Shown in pieces: positions 28,023-36,828 of a stretch of DNA of 64,000 bases. The notes beneath the pieces were generated by a model. The model was not told the origin of the DNA. It did no database searches and saw only the letters and a list, made by a program, of their open reading frames with translations. Both the position numbers and the translations under genes were made by a program. Source of the stretch: Moritella sp. 5 (lineage in GTDB: Bacteria > Pseudomonadota > Gammaproteobacteria > Enterobacterales > Moritellaceae); the NCBI RefSeq assembly GCF_018219455.1, contig NZ_CP056122.1:4551001-4615000 (forward strand). The letters run 5' to 3'. Each line of letters opens with the position of its first letter. The stretch's first letter is position 1.

Positions 28023-29189
28023 TTAGACTGCACTTATTCTATATTTACGCTGTTTGTAACGCAGTAAAATAATGGCTAATAGTGCATAGACAACCCCTTG
28101 AATTAACAACTGAGTTTGAAAATGTCTTACCATCTCAAAATCGGCGCCCATTTGATTTAATTGCAACAAACCTTGAATAGCGGCGGTACTTGGGAATAAT
28201 TGTGATACTGCAACCAGCCAAGTTGGAATTTCACTCACAGGCCAAATAAAACCACTACTGAACAATACCGGCATTGAGCTAAATAAAATAACCTGTGTCG
28301 CGGTTTCAGCTTGGTTATACAATTGCCCTAAGGCCACCCCAAGACACACTACGGCCAACAAGAAAGGGACCAATAGCTTAAGGATATCCCATGCTGCTGC
28401 TAGGCGGTTGACACCATAAATATCCAATGCAAAACCAAAGTAATACAAACTAAATACCAGATACAAACTGAGGAACACGCAGCTACGCGCCAGTAACAAC
28501 AATGTCGGTGATGCGGTTAACCAATAACCTTGCTCTTTCGCCCTTGAACGTTCGTTTTGACTGCCAGATAAGATACCACTGCCAATTAATAACGTTTGCT
28601 GCAAGATCAGAATAAACACCGCTGGCACCACATAATCCAAATAACCATTAACCTGATTAAACACAGGTTGCAGGTTTAACGAAGCGGGCTGCCATTGTTG
28701 CTTAGCTAACAAGATATTTTCTTTATCAACCGTTAATCTCGCCACTTTAATCTGCGCTGATAATGTTCCGCCCGCCTTCAGGATCCCCGATGCGATGGTC
28801 GAATACGTCATAAAGTAAGTAGCATCACCACCTAGTGATAAGGTGACCGCTTTTTTCATCAATAAATCACGGCGGAAATGTTCAGGAATAATTAAGAACC
28901 CTTTAATACCTCCTTGCTCAATTAACGCTTCAGCATCCCTGACAGAATCAACTTGACCAGTAATACGGGTATCAGGACTCGCATTAACCATGCGTATTAA
29001 TTCGCGACTCATCGAACTGCGATCATAATCAATAACCACTATTTCAGCATTTCTTGATACCTGCTGAGAATACGGTAGCGGATACAAGATCGAGTACATA
29101 ATAATGCCACCAAATATCGTCAACAAAATACTACGGTCGGCAAAAATACTTTTTATTTCGAGTACAACAAGTGCCAAGAATTTATTCAT
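28023..29189 (-). CDS. ABC-2 type transporter permease (YhhJ-like), second permease
   Basis: Inner-membrane subunit of an export complex. From the ATG at 29189 (GGGA 7 bases upstream; an ATG at 29195 is also possible) it has 388 residues. A first helix (about 20-40) is followed by an extracytoplasmic domain (about 45-170, starting AEIVVIDYDRSSMSRELIRMVNASP) and a cluster of five helices from about 175 to 380. This is the ABC2_membrane_3 arrangement. It overlaps the end of the preceding permease gene. No ATP-binding subunit is encoded in the operon. Confidence 0.88.
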   Translation of the reverse strand: MNKFLALVVLEIKSIFADRSILLTIFGGIIMYSILYPLPYSQQVSRNAEIVVIDYDRSSMSRELIRMVNASPDTRITGQVDSVRDAEALIEQGGIKGFLIIPEHFRRDLLMKKAVTLSLGGDATYFMTYSTIASGILKAGGTLSAQIKVARLTVDKENILLAKQQWQPASLNLQPVFNQVNGYLDYVVPAVFILILQQTLLIGSGILSGSQNERSRAKEQGYWLTASPTLLLLARSCVFLSLYLVFSLYYFGFALDIYGVNRLAAAWDILKLLVPFLLAVVCLGVALGQLYNQAETATQVILFSSMPVLFSSGFIWPVSEIPTWLVAVSQLFPSTAAIQGLLQLNQMGADFEMVRHFQTQLLIQGVVYALLAIILLRYKQRKYRISAV

Positions 29190-30390
29190 CTTCATGTCCC
29201 ATTGCTGGCTTGTTTTTATTATTCAAAACGGCGAGATCACGATGGCGCTTAATACGAAATATTGCCACGACTAACGTCAATACAAAGAAGCCTAATGACG
29301 TGAGTTGCGGTAACAAGGTCATAAAGCCTTGCCCGTAATTAACCTGCCCTATTTGCAACTGCATATAATGCGTAATCGGTAATAACGAACGCCATATTTG
29401 TGCTAGCTGCGGCATACTTTCTGCTGGAAATGTCACTCCCATAAATGCAAACGCAGGAGCAGAATAAGCCGCGCCCATGCTAATTGCTTGAGTTAAATTC
29501 ATCGTTAATGTAAAGATAAATAATGCTATCGCTTGTCCAGCTAATACCCCAGCGACCAGAATTAACAATAAATAACCCCAATTACCGTGCATGGGTAAAC
29601 TTAAATAACCGTAAAAGAAACTTAAAAATAATAAACCATGGACAACAGAAAGTAAGGTATAGGGTAATAACTTGCCAATAACAGCACTAACGACGGCACC
29701 ATCCGCACGCTGAAACCAGTTATTTTGGGTATTGTTTTTATATTCCAACCCAAATGCCAACAGCACCGACACCAAAATAAAGATTTGCCATAGCGCAGGA
29801 ACCGCGGCTGTGACCAAGAAAGGTACATAGTTAGTTGACGTATTGTAAAGCGGGTTAACTTGCGTTGATATCGGCGCGACAGCCCCTTTAATCACAGCTA
29901 GATTCCCCCCACTCGCCAATGTTTTAACCGCATCAATTTGTGCTGTAAACGTGGCAAAGGTCTTCGCCATATTTGACGATACCAACTTACCAATTAACAC
30001 GTACTGCGCATTGTAGAAAGTACTGACTTCTGGGGTCATCGCGAGATAAATTTGCTTTTCAAACTCACGCGGAATATGCACGACAGCATACACCTCACCA
30101 CGCTGCATTAATGCTTTACCTTCGGCAAGACTTGTCAATTGAGCCGTCACCGCAAGCGAAGGACTGCCATCAATATAACGCACCAAACTGCGTGACAATC
30201 GGCTGTGGTCTTGATCAACAACCGCGACAGCAAGATCACGTGGAATACCCTGTGAAAAAATAGCATACACCAACAACATGCAAGCAATTGGTAACCAAGT
30301 CACCAGTGATAGTTGCCATTTCGATGCCAATATCAGCTGAATTTCCCGCTGCCAAACCGCTTTGACCTGAGTAATAAATAAACTCATCAT
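29182..30390 (-). CDS. ABC-2 type transporter permease, first permease
   Basis: Partner of the following permease and built the same way: N-terminal helix (about 20-42), a large periplasmic domain (VAVVDQDHSRLSRSLVRYIDGSPSL onward), and five C-terminal helices (about 190-385). Two adjacent starts (30390, 30387) are possible; a TTG at 30393 is less likely. It begins 9 bases after the HlyD stop. The two permeases probably form a heterodimer. They resemble the membrane halves of E. coli YhhJ and RbbA, but neither contains a Walker A or signature motif. Confidence 0.88.
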   Translation of the reverse strand: MMSLFITQVKAVWQREIQLILASKWQLSLVTWLPIACMLLVYAIFSQGIPRDLAVAVVDQDHSRLSRSLVRYIDGSPSLAVTAQLTSLAEGKALMQRGEVYAVVHIPREFEKQIYLAMTPEVSTFYNAQYVLIGKLVSSNMAKTFATFTAQIDAVKTLASGGNLAVIKGAVAPISTQVNPLYNTSTNYVPFLVTAAVPALWQIFILVSVLLAFGLEYKNNTQNNWFQRADGAVVSAVIGKLLPYTLLSVVHGLLFLSFFYGYLSLPMHGNWGYLLLILVAGVLAGQAIALFIFTLTMNLTQAISMGAAYSAPAFAFMGVTFPAESMPQLAQIWRSLLPITHYMQLQIGQVNYGQGFMTLLPQLTSLGFFVLTLVVAIFRIKRHRDLAVLNNKNKPAMGHEDE

Positions 30391-30399
30391 CAAACCAAC

Positions 30400-31398
30400 T
30401 TACTGCGCAGTCGCTGACGGAGCCAGCTCAACTAATACACTCATACCGACACGTAGATCTGCAATCGGCTTAACAGGTCTTGCTTCAATTTCAAAAGTAC
30501 GTAAATCGAATCCTTTCGCACTGTCTGTCGATCGCCAAGTCGCATAATCACCCATCACTGCAATATGAGATATTTGATATTGGTATGTTGCCTCACCTAA
30601 CGCTGGAATACGCGCCGTTAATAACGTGCCTTTTTTCAACCGTGGTAATAAATCCTCACGAATATTAAATACCGCCCAGCTATCGTTAATATCAACAATA
30701 CTCACCACAGGAAAACCAGTCGGTGCAAGCTCACCCTCTTTTAATAATATCTGTACCACTTCACCATCACGCTGTGCGTATTGCTTGGTATCTTTAGTAT
30801 AAGACTCGACTTCAGCAACCACACCTTCCGCCATGCGTTCTTGCTCGATAGCCGCTTGTTTGGTTTCTTTACGCGCCCCTTCTTTAGCCATTTGATAACC
30901 TTGATACGCGGCATTTTGAGTGTATTTAGCTGCTTGCCACTTGGTGTAGACTTCATCACGTTTTTGCTCAGGCAATACTCCGTCTTTATAAAGATTATCA
31001 ACTCGCTGATAGGTTTTTTCCATCAACTCCGCTGCCGCTTGAGCTTTTTTCCACTGATCGTTAGCCGCAATAATTTGCTGTTCACGGGCACCTGATTCAG
31101 CTTGCTTACGCATCGCACTTGCCGCTGAACGACCGGCTTTTGCTTGCGCCAACTTAGCCTCTAATTCAGGACTCGCCAGTGAGAAGATTAATTGCCCTTG
31201 CCTAACCAATTCGCCTTTTTTTACGTCTACCGAGGCAATACGCCCCGGGATCTTAGACGATATATTATATTGCTCGGCTTCAATTTGACCTTGTAACAAT
31301 ATGCTTTTCGGCTCGTAAGCACTATTGAATTCAAATACCAGCCAGCCAATAACAGCTAGTGCGACTACCGCAATGATGCCTGTTTTAACGTTACTCAT
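30400..31398 (-). CDS. HlyD family membrane fusion protein (YhiI-like)
   Basis: Periplasmic adaptor of 332 residues. One N-terminal membrane anchor (about 7-25) is followed by the lipoyl-like half (ISSKIPGRIASVDVKKGELVRQGQLIFSL), a coiled coil rich in Ala/Lys/Glu (about 80-190), the second lipoyl half (AQRDGEVVQILLKEGELAPTGFPVVSIV), and a beta-barrel. It starts on the base next to the stop of the TolC-like gene and is followed closely by two ABC-2 permeases, so the four genes form one exporter operon. Confidence 0.9.
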   Translation of the reverse strand: MSNVKTGIIAVVALAVIGWLVFEFNSAYEPKSILLQGQIEAEQYNISSKIPGRIASVDVKKGELVRQGQLIFSLASPELEAKLAQAKAGRSAASAMRKQAESGAREQQIIAANDQWKKAQAAAELMEKTYQRVDNLYKDGVLPEQKRDEVYTKWQAAKYTQNAAYQGYQMAKEGARKETKQAAIEQERMAEGVVAEVESYTKDTKQYAQRDGEVVQILLKEGELAPTGFPVVSIVDINDSWAVFNIREDLLPRLKKGTLLTARIPALGEATYQYQISHIAVMGDYATWRSTDSAKGFDLRTFEIEARPVKPIADLRVGMSVLVELAPSATAQ

Positions 31399-32766
31399 TT
31401 ATTTAACCTCGATACCATTGATTTGTAGATAGTCCATAAAGCGATCGATATCGCCGCTAACAGATAGTAATTGTGCAAGTGATTTAACATAGTTATAGCT
31501 TGCAGACAGACGCTGAACACGAATACTCGTTGCATATAACTGTGCATCGGCCATTTCCAGTGATGTTGATAGACCTTGGCTAAATGCCTTTTGACGCAGT
31601 ACCACAGTTTCTTCTGATAACGCTTGGCTCGATGCCAAAGAATTATATTCTTCTAACGCTTGGCTCATTTCGGCATAGGTTTTCTCCACTAGAATGGATA
31701 AATCTTGCTGCATTTGCATTTGTAATAAGTTCACCCGACGTACCGAACTTTTTGCTGCAACAACTTCTTGCGAAGTACCTGAACGCTCAATAATAGGAAT
31801 ACGAACACCAACACCTACCATCCATTCAGGTACCGATTGGCCCATAACAGAATCATCAGAATATAAATTATAATTACCGTACAGCATCACTTCTGGTAAA
31901 TGCTTAGCGAAAGCCATTTCAACCATGCCTTTGGCTTGTTCTCGTTTGGCATTTAAGATCGCAATACCTGGATGGTCTGTTAATGTTTTGCTTAAGTACG
32001 GCGTAACAGAAGTAATACTATTATTCACAAATAACGGCGTGGTTGGTAATACCGAATCTTGCTGTTTTAACATCTTGGTTAACGCAAGTTTGGCAATTTC
32101 ATAATCACGTAGCGATTTTTGCGCTTCAATTTGCGCTTTGTCTAACGAGACTTGCGCCATAAGTCGTTCAACTTTGGCTATTTGACCTTGCTGTTCTAAT
32201 TTGATCGCGTGATTAAGGTGATCGGCTAAAGCATCCACCGCATCGAGACGAACTTGATACACTTGCTCGGATAACACCACCCCAAAATAATACTGCACCA
32301 ATTGCGTAAATGTCGCACGCGTCGCTAAATCATAATTACTTTCCGCTTCACTCACTTGTGCTTCACGAATATCTTGTGCCGCGGTAATTCGACCGCCAGT
32401 ATAAATCGGCAATACTGCATTCAATGAAGAGTGAGCTACATTTTGATTGGATAACGGGACACTATTAGGGAGCATTCCAGCTATTATAGGGGAAATAGCA
32501 CCCACTTTTCCTTTCGCCCCAGATGTATCGATTTCTATCGGTTTATCTAAATGAGTATATGACCCAGTAATATCAACATTCGGCAAATAGAGCGACTTCG
32601 CTGCACTCTGTAATGCTTCAGAGTGCTTCACTTCTTCTTTTTTTGCTTGCAATGCATCATTTTTCTGTACTACTTGATACCAAGCTTCAGAAAAATCGAT
32701 AGCAGCTGCTTGTACATTACAACTTAATGCAATGGCAGAAATAACGCCATAAAATACTTTTTTCAT
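31399..32766 (-). CDS. TolC family outer-membrane efflux protein
   Basis: Outer-membrane channel of 455 residues with a signal peptide ending at about VQA-A (residue 20). Two repeats of the OEP fold cover about 24-225 and 245-440. The N-terminal FSEAWYQVVQKNDALQAKKEEVKHSEAL and the internal STSLEMADAQL helix near 400 are typical of the family. It is first in the operon with the HlyD and ABC-2 genes. A near-perfect 25-bp palindrome lies 39 bases upstream of the start. The exported substrate is unknown. Confidence 0.9.
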   Translation of the reverse strand: MKKVFYGVISAIALSCNVQAAAIDFSEAWYQVVQKNDALQAKKEEVKHSEALQSAAKSLYLPNVDITGSYTHLDKPIEIDTSGAKGKVGAISPIIAGMLPNSVPLSNQNVAHSSLNAVLPIYTGGRITAAQDIREAQVSEAESNYDLATRATFTQLVQYYFGVVLSEQVYQVRLDAVDALADHLNHAIKLEQQGQIAKVERLMAQVSLDKAQIEAQKSLRDYEIAKLALTKMLKQQDSVLPTTPLFVNNSITSVTPYLSKTLTDHPGIAILNAKREQAKGMVEMAFAKHLPEVMLYGNYNLYSDDSVMGQSVPEWMVGVGVRIPIIERSGTSQEVVAAKSSVRRVNLLQMQMQQDLSILVEKTYAEMSQALEEYNSLASSQALSEETVVLRQKAFSQGLSTSLEMADAQLYATSIRVQRLSASYNYVKSLAQLLSVSGDIDRFMDYLQINGIEVK

Positions 32767-32804
32767 ACTTTATTCCTAAAATCACGCCGTTGTGGCATAG
32801 CCAG

Positions 32805-32829
32805 TTGATATTAATTAAATTAATATCAA
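32805..32829. promoter_or_regulatory. 25-bp palindrome, putative operator of the TolC/HlyD/ABC-2 operon
   Basis: The arms TTGATATTAAT and ATTAATATCAA are perfect inverted repeats around TAA. The site lies 39-63 bases before the first gene, within the expected promoter. Length and symmetry suggest a dimeric repressor such as a TetR or MarR protein, but no regulator gene is adjacent. Confidence 0.65.
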
Positions 32830-33165
32830 ACAATTAAACAACGATGGGTAATATTTTCAATAACTGTACACACGGTCACGTTTATACAATAACAACTAAA
32901 AGTAGAGCTTATACTCTAAAAATAGAATACGGAAGATGACAATGAATAACCAAAAACGAATGATAACGTATAAATTTGTTGATAACTATGTCAGTGTTAG
33001 ACTAATTTTAATAACCCTTAGCTCATAAGCGCACAGCTGCGGATGTTAATGCGCCATAGTTAGGTCCATAAAAAACGTAAAATTGCATTTAATTATCATA
33101 TTCCGATGGTGTCTTATGGCTTAGGTGCGTACAATTATGCCCACGAAATAACTGAGAGAAAATCG
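32830..33165. other. Divergent intergenic region, export operon / prmA
   Basis: About 340 AT-rich bases with no credible gene. A frame open from 33106 into prmA has no ribosome site before 33166. The prmA promoter must lie here. Confidence 0.5.
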
Positions 33166-34047
33166 ATGCCTTGGATCCAATTAAAAATTAATGCTAACGA
33201 AGAAACAGCTGAGAAGATAAGCAACATGCTATCTGGCGCAGGAGCAAGTGCTGTTACATTTATGGACTCACAAGATACACCAATCTTTGAACCACTGCCG
33301 GGTGAAACACTGCTTTGGGGTGATACTGATGTAACAGGTTTGTTTGATGCAGATAAAGACATGCAGCCAATCCTCGCTTTCTTAGCAAAAACCAAGGTAT
33401 TAGGTCCAGATTTCCGCTATAAATTAGAATTATTAGAAGATAAAGATTGGGAACGCGAATGGATGGAAAACTTTCATCCAATGCAGTTTGGTGAGCGTCT
33501 ATGGATCTGCCCAAGCTGGCGCCCAGTACCAGATGAAAATGCCGTTAACGTCATGCTTGACCCAGGTTTAGCATTTGGTACTGGTACCCACCCGACTACC
33601 GCCTTATGCCTAACATGGTTAGATGGCCAAGATTTAGCTGGTAAAACCGTTGTCGATTTCGGTTGTGGCTCTGGTATCTTAGCAATCGCAGCACTTAAAC
33701 TAGGTGCAAAACGTGTGATCGGGGTAGATATCGACCCACAAGCTATCTTAGCAAGTCGTGATAACGCTGAACGTAATGGCGTTGCAGACCAGATTGAATT
33801 GTATTTACCCGCAGATCAACCTGAAGGTATCAAAGCTGATATCGTGGTTGCGAATATCCTTGCAGCACCACTACGTGAGCTATCAGGGCTTATAGTCAGT
33901 TTCTTAAAACCAGGTGGTAAACTGGCCTTATCTGGTATTTTGGATCACCAAGCAGCAGAATTGAACGAAATTTATCGTCAGCACTGTATCATGGATGAAC
34001 CAACATTCTCTGATGAGTGGGCACGCTTAAACGGCCAAATTAAATAA
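33166..34047 (+). CDS. prmA: Ribosomal protein L11 methyltransferase
   Basis: Trimethylates lysines and the N-terminus of ribosomal protein L11 with SAM. The ATG at 33166 has GAGAGA upstream and gives MPWIQLKI, the family start. The 293-residue product has an N-terminal substrate-recognition domain (about 1-95), linker, and SAM-binding domain with [17 protein letters not shown] (about 128-144), [20 protein letters not shown] (about 160-179) and [10 protein letters not shown] (about 225-234). In related genomes it leads prmA-dusB-fis and follows accC or panF. Here a 326-base gap separates it from dusB. Confidence 0.96.
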   Translation: MPWIQLKINANEETAEKISNMLSGAGASAVTFMDSQDTPIFEPLPGETLLWGDTDVTGLFDADKDMQPILAFLAKTKVLGPDFRYKLELLEDKDWEREWMENFHPMQFGERLWICPSWRPVPDENAVNVMLDPGLAFGTGTHPTTALCLTWLDGQDLAGKTVVDFGCGSGILAIAALKLGAKRVIGVDIDPQAILASRDNAERNGVADQIELYLPADQPEGIKADIVVANILAAPLRELSGLIVSFLKPGGKLALSGILDHQAAELNEIYRQHCIMDEPTFSDEWARLNGQIK

Positions 34048-34373
34048 TATTAGCCATACTGTTTATTCTACATAAGCAAATTCAAAAACGAGGCTTGTGT
34101 AGATAAAACGAACAGTAAGTACGTAAAAAACGTGCTAACAGTAATTAATCAGGCTAAAATGCAAGCTATCTTAATTTCACATTTAATCTAAGTGAAAATT
34201 GAATAATAAGTAATTTAGCTCGATTATCTGTTGTTATAATTTGATTTTGAGGTGTTTTTTTTACTATTTAATGATTTTAACTAAAAAAATATTCAATAGT
34301 CTAATTATTAACCTTTTAACTCGGGTGAAAACTGCGTAACATACGCCGCCTTAGAGCAAATGAGCCGCAACAG
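34048..34373. other. Intergenic region prmA-dusB with likely dusB-fis promoter
   Basis: Strongly AT-rich. An imperfect inverted repeat AATTTCAC / GTGAAAATT lies at about 34173-34200. The sequence just before dusB ends in a GC-rich ACGCCGCC stretch (about 34342-34349) after AT-rich DNA. This resembles the discriminator of growth-rate-regulated promoters such as E. coli fis, though no consensus -35 is evident. Confidence 0.45.
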
Positions 34374-35339
34374 ATGAAAATAGGTCCTTATCTTCTGGAT
34401 AACCAACTATTCTTGGCTCCAATGGCTGGTGTTACTGACCGCCCCTTCCGTCAACTTTGTCGTGAATTGGGTGTTGGTATGGCCGTGTCAGAGATGCTAT
34501 CGAGTAACCCTCGAGTTTGGTCTTCAGAAAAATCGCAACAGCGTATGGATCATGCTGGCGAAACCGGGATCCGTTCAGTGCAAATCGCAGGTGCAGATCC
34601 GGCGTTGATGGCAGCAGCCGCGCAGCATAATGTAAAAAATGGTGCGCAGATCATTGATATCAACATGGGTTGTCCTGCGAAAAAAGTGAATAAAAAAATG
34701 GCTGGGTCTGCATTAATGCAACATCCGGAGCAAGTGAAGCTAATCTTAGACGCGGTAACGAACGCGGTTGATGTACCAGTAACACTAAAGATACGTACCG
34801 GTTGGGATCCAGAAAATCGCAATGGTATACAGATAGCAGAAATCGCAGAGCAAGCTGGAATTCAAGCCCTTGCGGTTCATGGTCGTACTCGAGCCTGCCT
34901 GTATAAGGGCAATGCAGAATACGACACTATAAAAGCGATTAAAGCTAGCATTAGCATTCCTGTGATCGCGAATGGTGATATTGATAGCCCAGAAAAAGCA
35001 AAGCAGGTACTTGAGTACACAGGAGCAGACGGTCTTATGATCGGACGTCCCGCTCAAGGTAATCCTTGGATTTTTCGGGAAATAAATCACTATCTTAAAA
35101 CAGGTGAAAAATTACCCGTACCAACTGCAGACGAAGTTCGCCGAGTCATTTTGCAACATGTCGAAAACCTACACCAGTTTTACGGTGAGTTTAAGGGCGT
35201 TCGATTTGCACGCAAACACGTCGGTTGGTACATACAACACCAGACTAATGGTGTTGAGTTTCGTAAAAGCTTTAATGCATTGGAGAGTTCTGCTGAACAA
35301 CACCTTGCATTAATGAAATATTTTGATGATTTAAGCTAA
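34374..35339 (+). CDS. dusB: tRNA-dihydrouridine synthase B
   Basis: FMN enzyme reducing specific uridines in the tRNA D-loop (U17 in E. coli). The 321 residues form a TIM-barrel (about 1-240) and a C-terminal helical tRNA-binding domain. The FMN-site [18 protein letters not shown] begins at about residue 14, the catalytic cysteine is C100 in [19 protein letters not shown], and AVHGRTR and GDIDSPEKA complete the family set. The stop is 15 bases before fis, so they are co-transcribed as in E. coli. Confidence 0.96.
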   Translation: MKIGPYLLDNQLFLAPMAGVTDRPFRQLCRELGVGMAVSEMLSSNPRVWSSEKSQQRMDHAGETGIRSVQIAGADPALMAAAAQHNVKNGAQIIDINMGCPAKKVNKKMAGSALMQHPEQVKLILDAVTNAVDVPVTLKIRTGWDPENRNGIQIAEIAEQAGIQALAVHGRTRACLYKGNAEYDTIKAIKASISIPVIANGDIDSPEKAKQVLEYTGADGLMIGRPAQGNPWIFREINHYLKTGEKLPVPTADEVRRVILQHVENLHQFYGEFKGVRFARKHVGWYIQHQTNGVEFRKSFNALESSAEQHLALMKYFDDLS

Positions 35340-35354
35340 CGAGAAGAGCAATAT

Positions 35355-35654
35355 ATGTTTGAACAAAATCTGGCTCCTAGTGCCCTAACAACTACTGCAA
35401 CCGTGCAACAAGCTGAGCAAATTGTACAGAAACCATTACGTGATTCTGTCCAACAAGCACTACGAAATTACCTTGCACAATTAAATGGCCAAGACGTAGA
35501 AAACCTTTATGACTTGGTATTAGCAGAAGTTGAAGCGCCAATGCTAGATATCATTATGCAGTATACTCGCGGTAACCAAACCCGTGCAGCTGTGATGATG
35601 GGCATCAACCGTGGTACTCTTCGGAAGAAACTAAAACGTTACGGTATGAACTAA
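35355..35654 (+). CDS. fis: DNA-binding protein Fis
   Basis: Nucleoid protein and growth-phase regulator that bends DNA at rRNA promoters and many other sites. The 99 residues are near-identical in layout to E. coli Fis (98): a flexible N-terminal arm, helices A and B for dimerisation (about 28-72), and the helix-turn-helix [31 protein letters not shown] end ([20 protein letters not shown]). It is followed by a strong terminator. Confidence 0.98.
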   Translation: MFEQNLAPSALTTTATVQQAEQIVQKPLRDSVQQALRNYLAQLNGQDVENLYDLVLAEVEAPMLDIIMQYTRGNQTRAAVMMGINRGTLRKKLKRYGMN

Positions 35655-35680
35655 GCGTCATTGTCATAACGTAATGTAAT

Positions 35681-35718
35681 AAAAAGCCAGCCTTGATAAA
35701 TCAGGACTGGCTTTTTTT
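35681..35718 (+). terminator. Rho-independent terminator of dusB-fis
   Basis: The arms AAAAAGCCAG and CTGGCTTTTT are followed by further T residues, 26 bases past the fis stop. Confidence 0.9.
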
Positions 35719-35754
35719 ATACACAAAATAAGATGTACCAATATAATGAATAAA

Positions 35755-36753
35755 TTATATTTCCGGCGTTAATACTTGATATACATATCCGGGTAATTCA
35801 GTACTCAACTTAGTCGCTAATCGTTGCTCTAATAATTGCTCACTTTGTGCAGAGATCTTAAATGGCCAACGTTTATTACTAATACTGCGGCTGCCATCCA
35901 TCACATTCAATACAATGTTTCCACGTAACCAATACCATGCCTGACGTTGTTCTACAGCGCCTTTATCCAATGTTAATACTAGTTTGTACTGGCTATCATC
36001 TTTTAGCTGTACGCCAACCTCTGACGCCCCTCCCTGCAAAGACAATAACGCTTGCTCATCTGTTGCCAATGTTGAAAATGATAATGCAGCTAAACGGCTT
36101 TTAATCATTTTAGTTAAGGTTTCGACCGAATATTCAACGTTAATGTCATTCCCTGTCACAACTCGTAGATTATTATTGTCATTTAAGCGTGTGATTTGGC
36201 GCTGACGGGCACTTTCTAATGAACTAAGGGCAATAAGAGGGTTCGGCGCTTGCTGCTCAGCATACTTCACTGCTGCACTTGTTTGTTCATCTGCAGCGCG
36301 TATTGACTGCATAAATAATGCCGCCGCAGGTGCTTTCTTCATTACTGCGAGACTAGACTGCTGGCCGCTAACCGGATCCTGCCAGCGTTCGACAATACGG
36401 GTGCCTTGCAGTACTTGTTGCGCTTGCGTGTTTACAAAACGAGATAAGGTTTGCTTGTTATCGACCTGACGAATAGTACTGCCACTGGCATTACTTTGAC
36501 TGATACTTGCTTCGCTAAAATCAATACTTTCATCAGCAATCGATACTTCAAAAATTTTTGCTAAATTAGCTAATGCACGATTATCTGCCACACTAGCCGA
36601 TTTCGCTTGACCAGATGCGCTTAAATAAACGTTTTCAGGATAGTTAACATCAGCACCGTCTAACCAAGCTGGACGTTCAGGGGTACTACTACACGCGCTC
36701 ATCAAGATTGCAGCAGCAGAAATTAAACTGGTAGAAAAGAATTTATTTATCAT
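35755..36753 (-). CDS. LPP20-family outer-membrane lipoprotein (long form)
   Basis: Lipoprotein of 332 residues with lipobox MSAC at about 18-21, mature Cys followed by Ser (outer-membrane sorting). The LPP20-like domain covers about 30-150, with YLSASGQAKSASVADNRALANLAKIFEVSI resembling the short paralogue in the same operon. A C-terminal part (about 170-330) reads like a second beta-rich domain (LVLTLDKGAVEQRQAWYWLRGNIVLNVMDG). Last gene of a four-lipoprotein operon with an LpoB-like protein. Function unknown; a role in envelope or peptidoglycan assembly is inferred from the neighbour. Confidence 0.78.
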   Translation of the reverse strand: MINKFFSTSLISAAAILMSACSSTPERPAWLDGADVNYPENVYLSASGQAKSASVADNRALANLAKIFEVSIADESIDFSEASISQSNASGSTIRQVDNKQTLSRFVNTQAQQVLQGTRIVERWQDPVSGQQSSLAVMKKAPAAALFMQSIRAADEQTSAAVKYAEQQAPNPLIALSSLESARQRQITRLNDNNNLRVVTGNDINVEYSVETLTKMIKSRLAALSFSTLATDEQALLSLQGGASEVGVQLKDDSQYKLVLTLDKGAVEQRQAWYWLRGNIVLNVMDGSRSISNKRWPFKISAQSEQLLEQRLATKLSTELPGYVYQVLTPEI

Positions 36754-36828
36754 ATGTTCGAATCCTGTAACAAGCCGTTACTTGAACGCTAGCCCACATT
36801 GAATACAGGGCCAGCAATTCATGAATAA

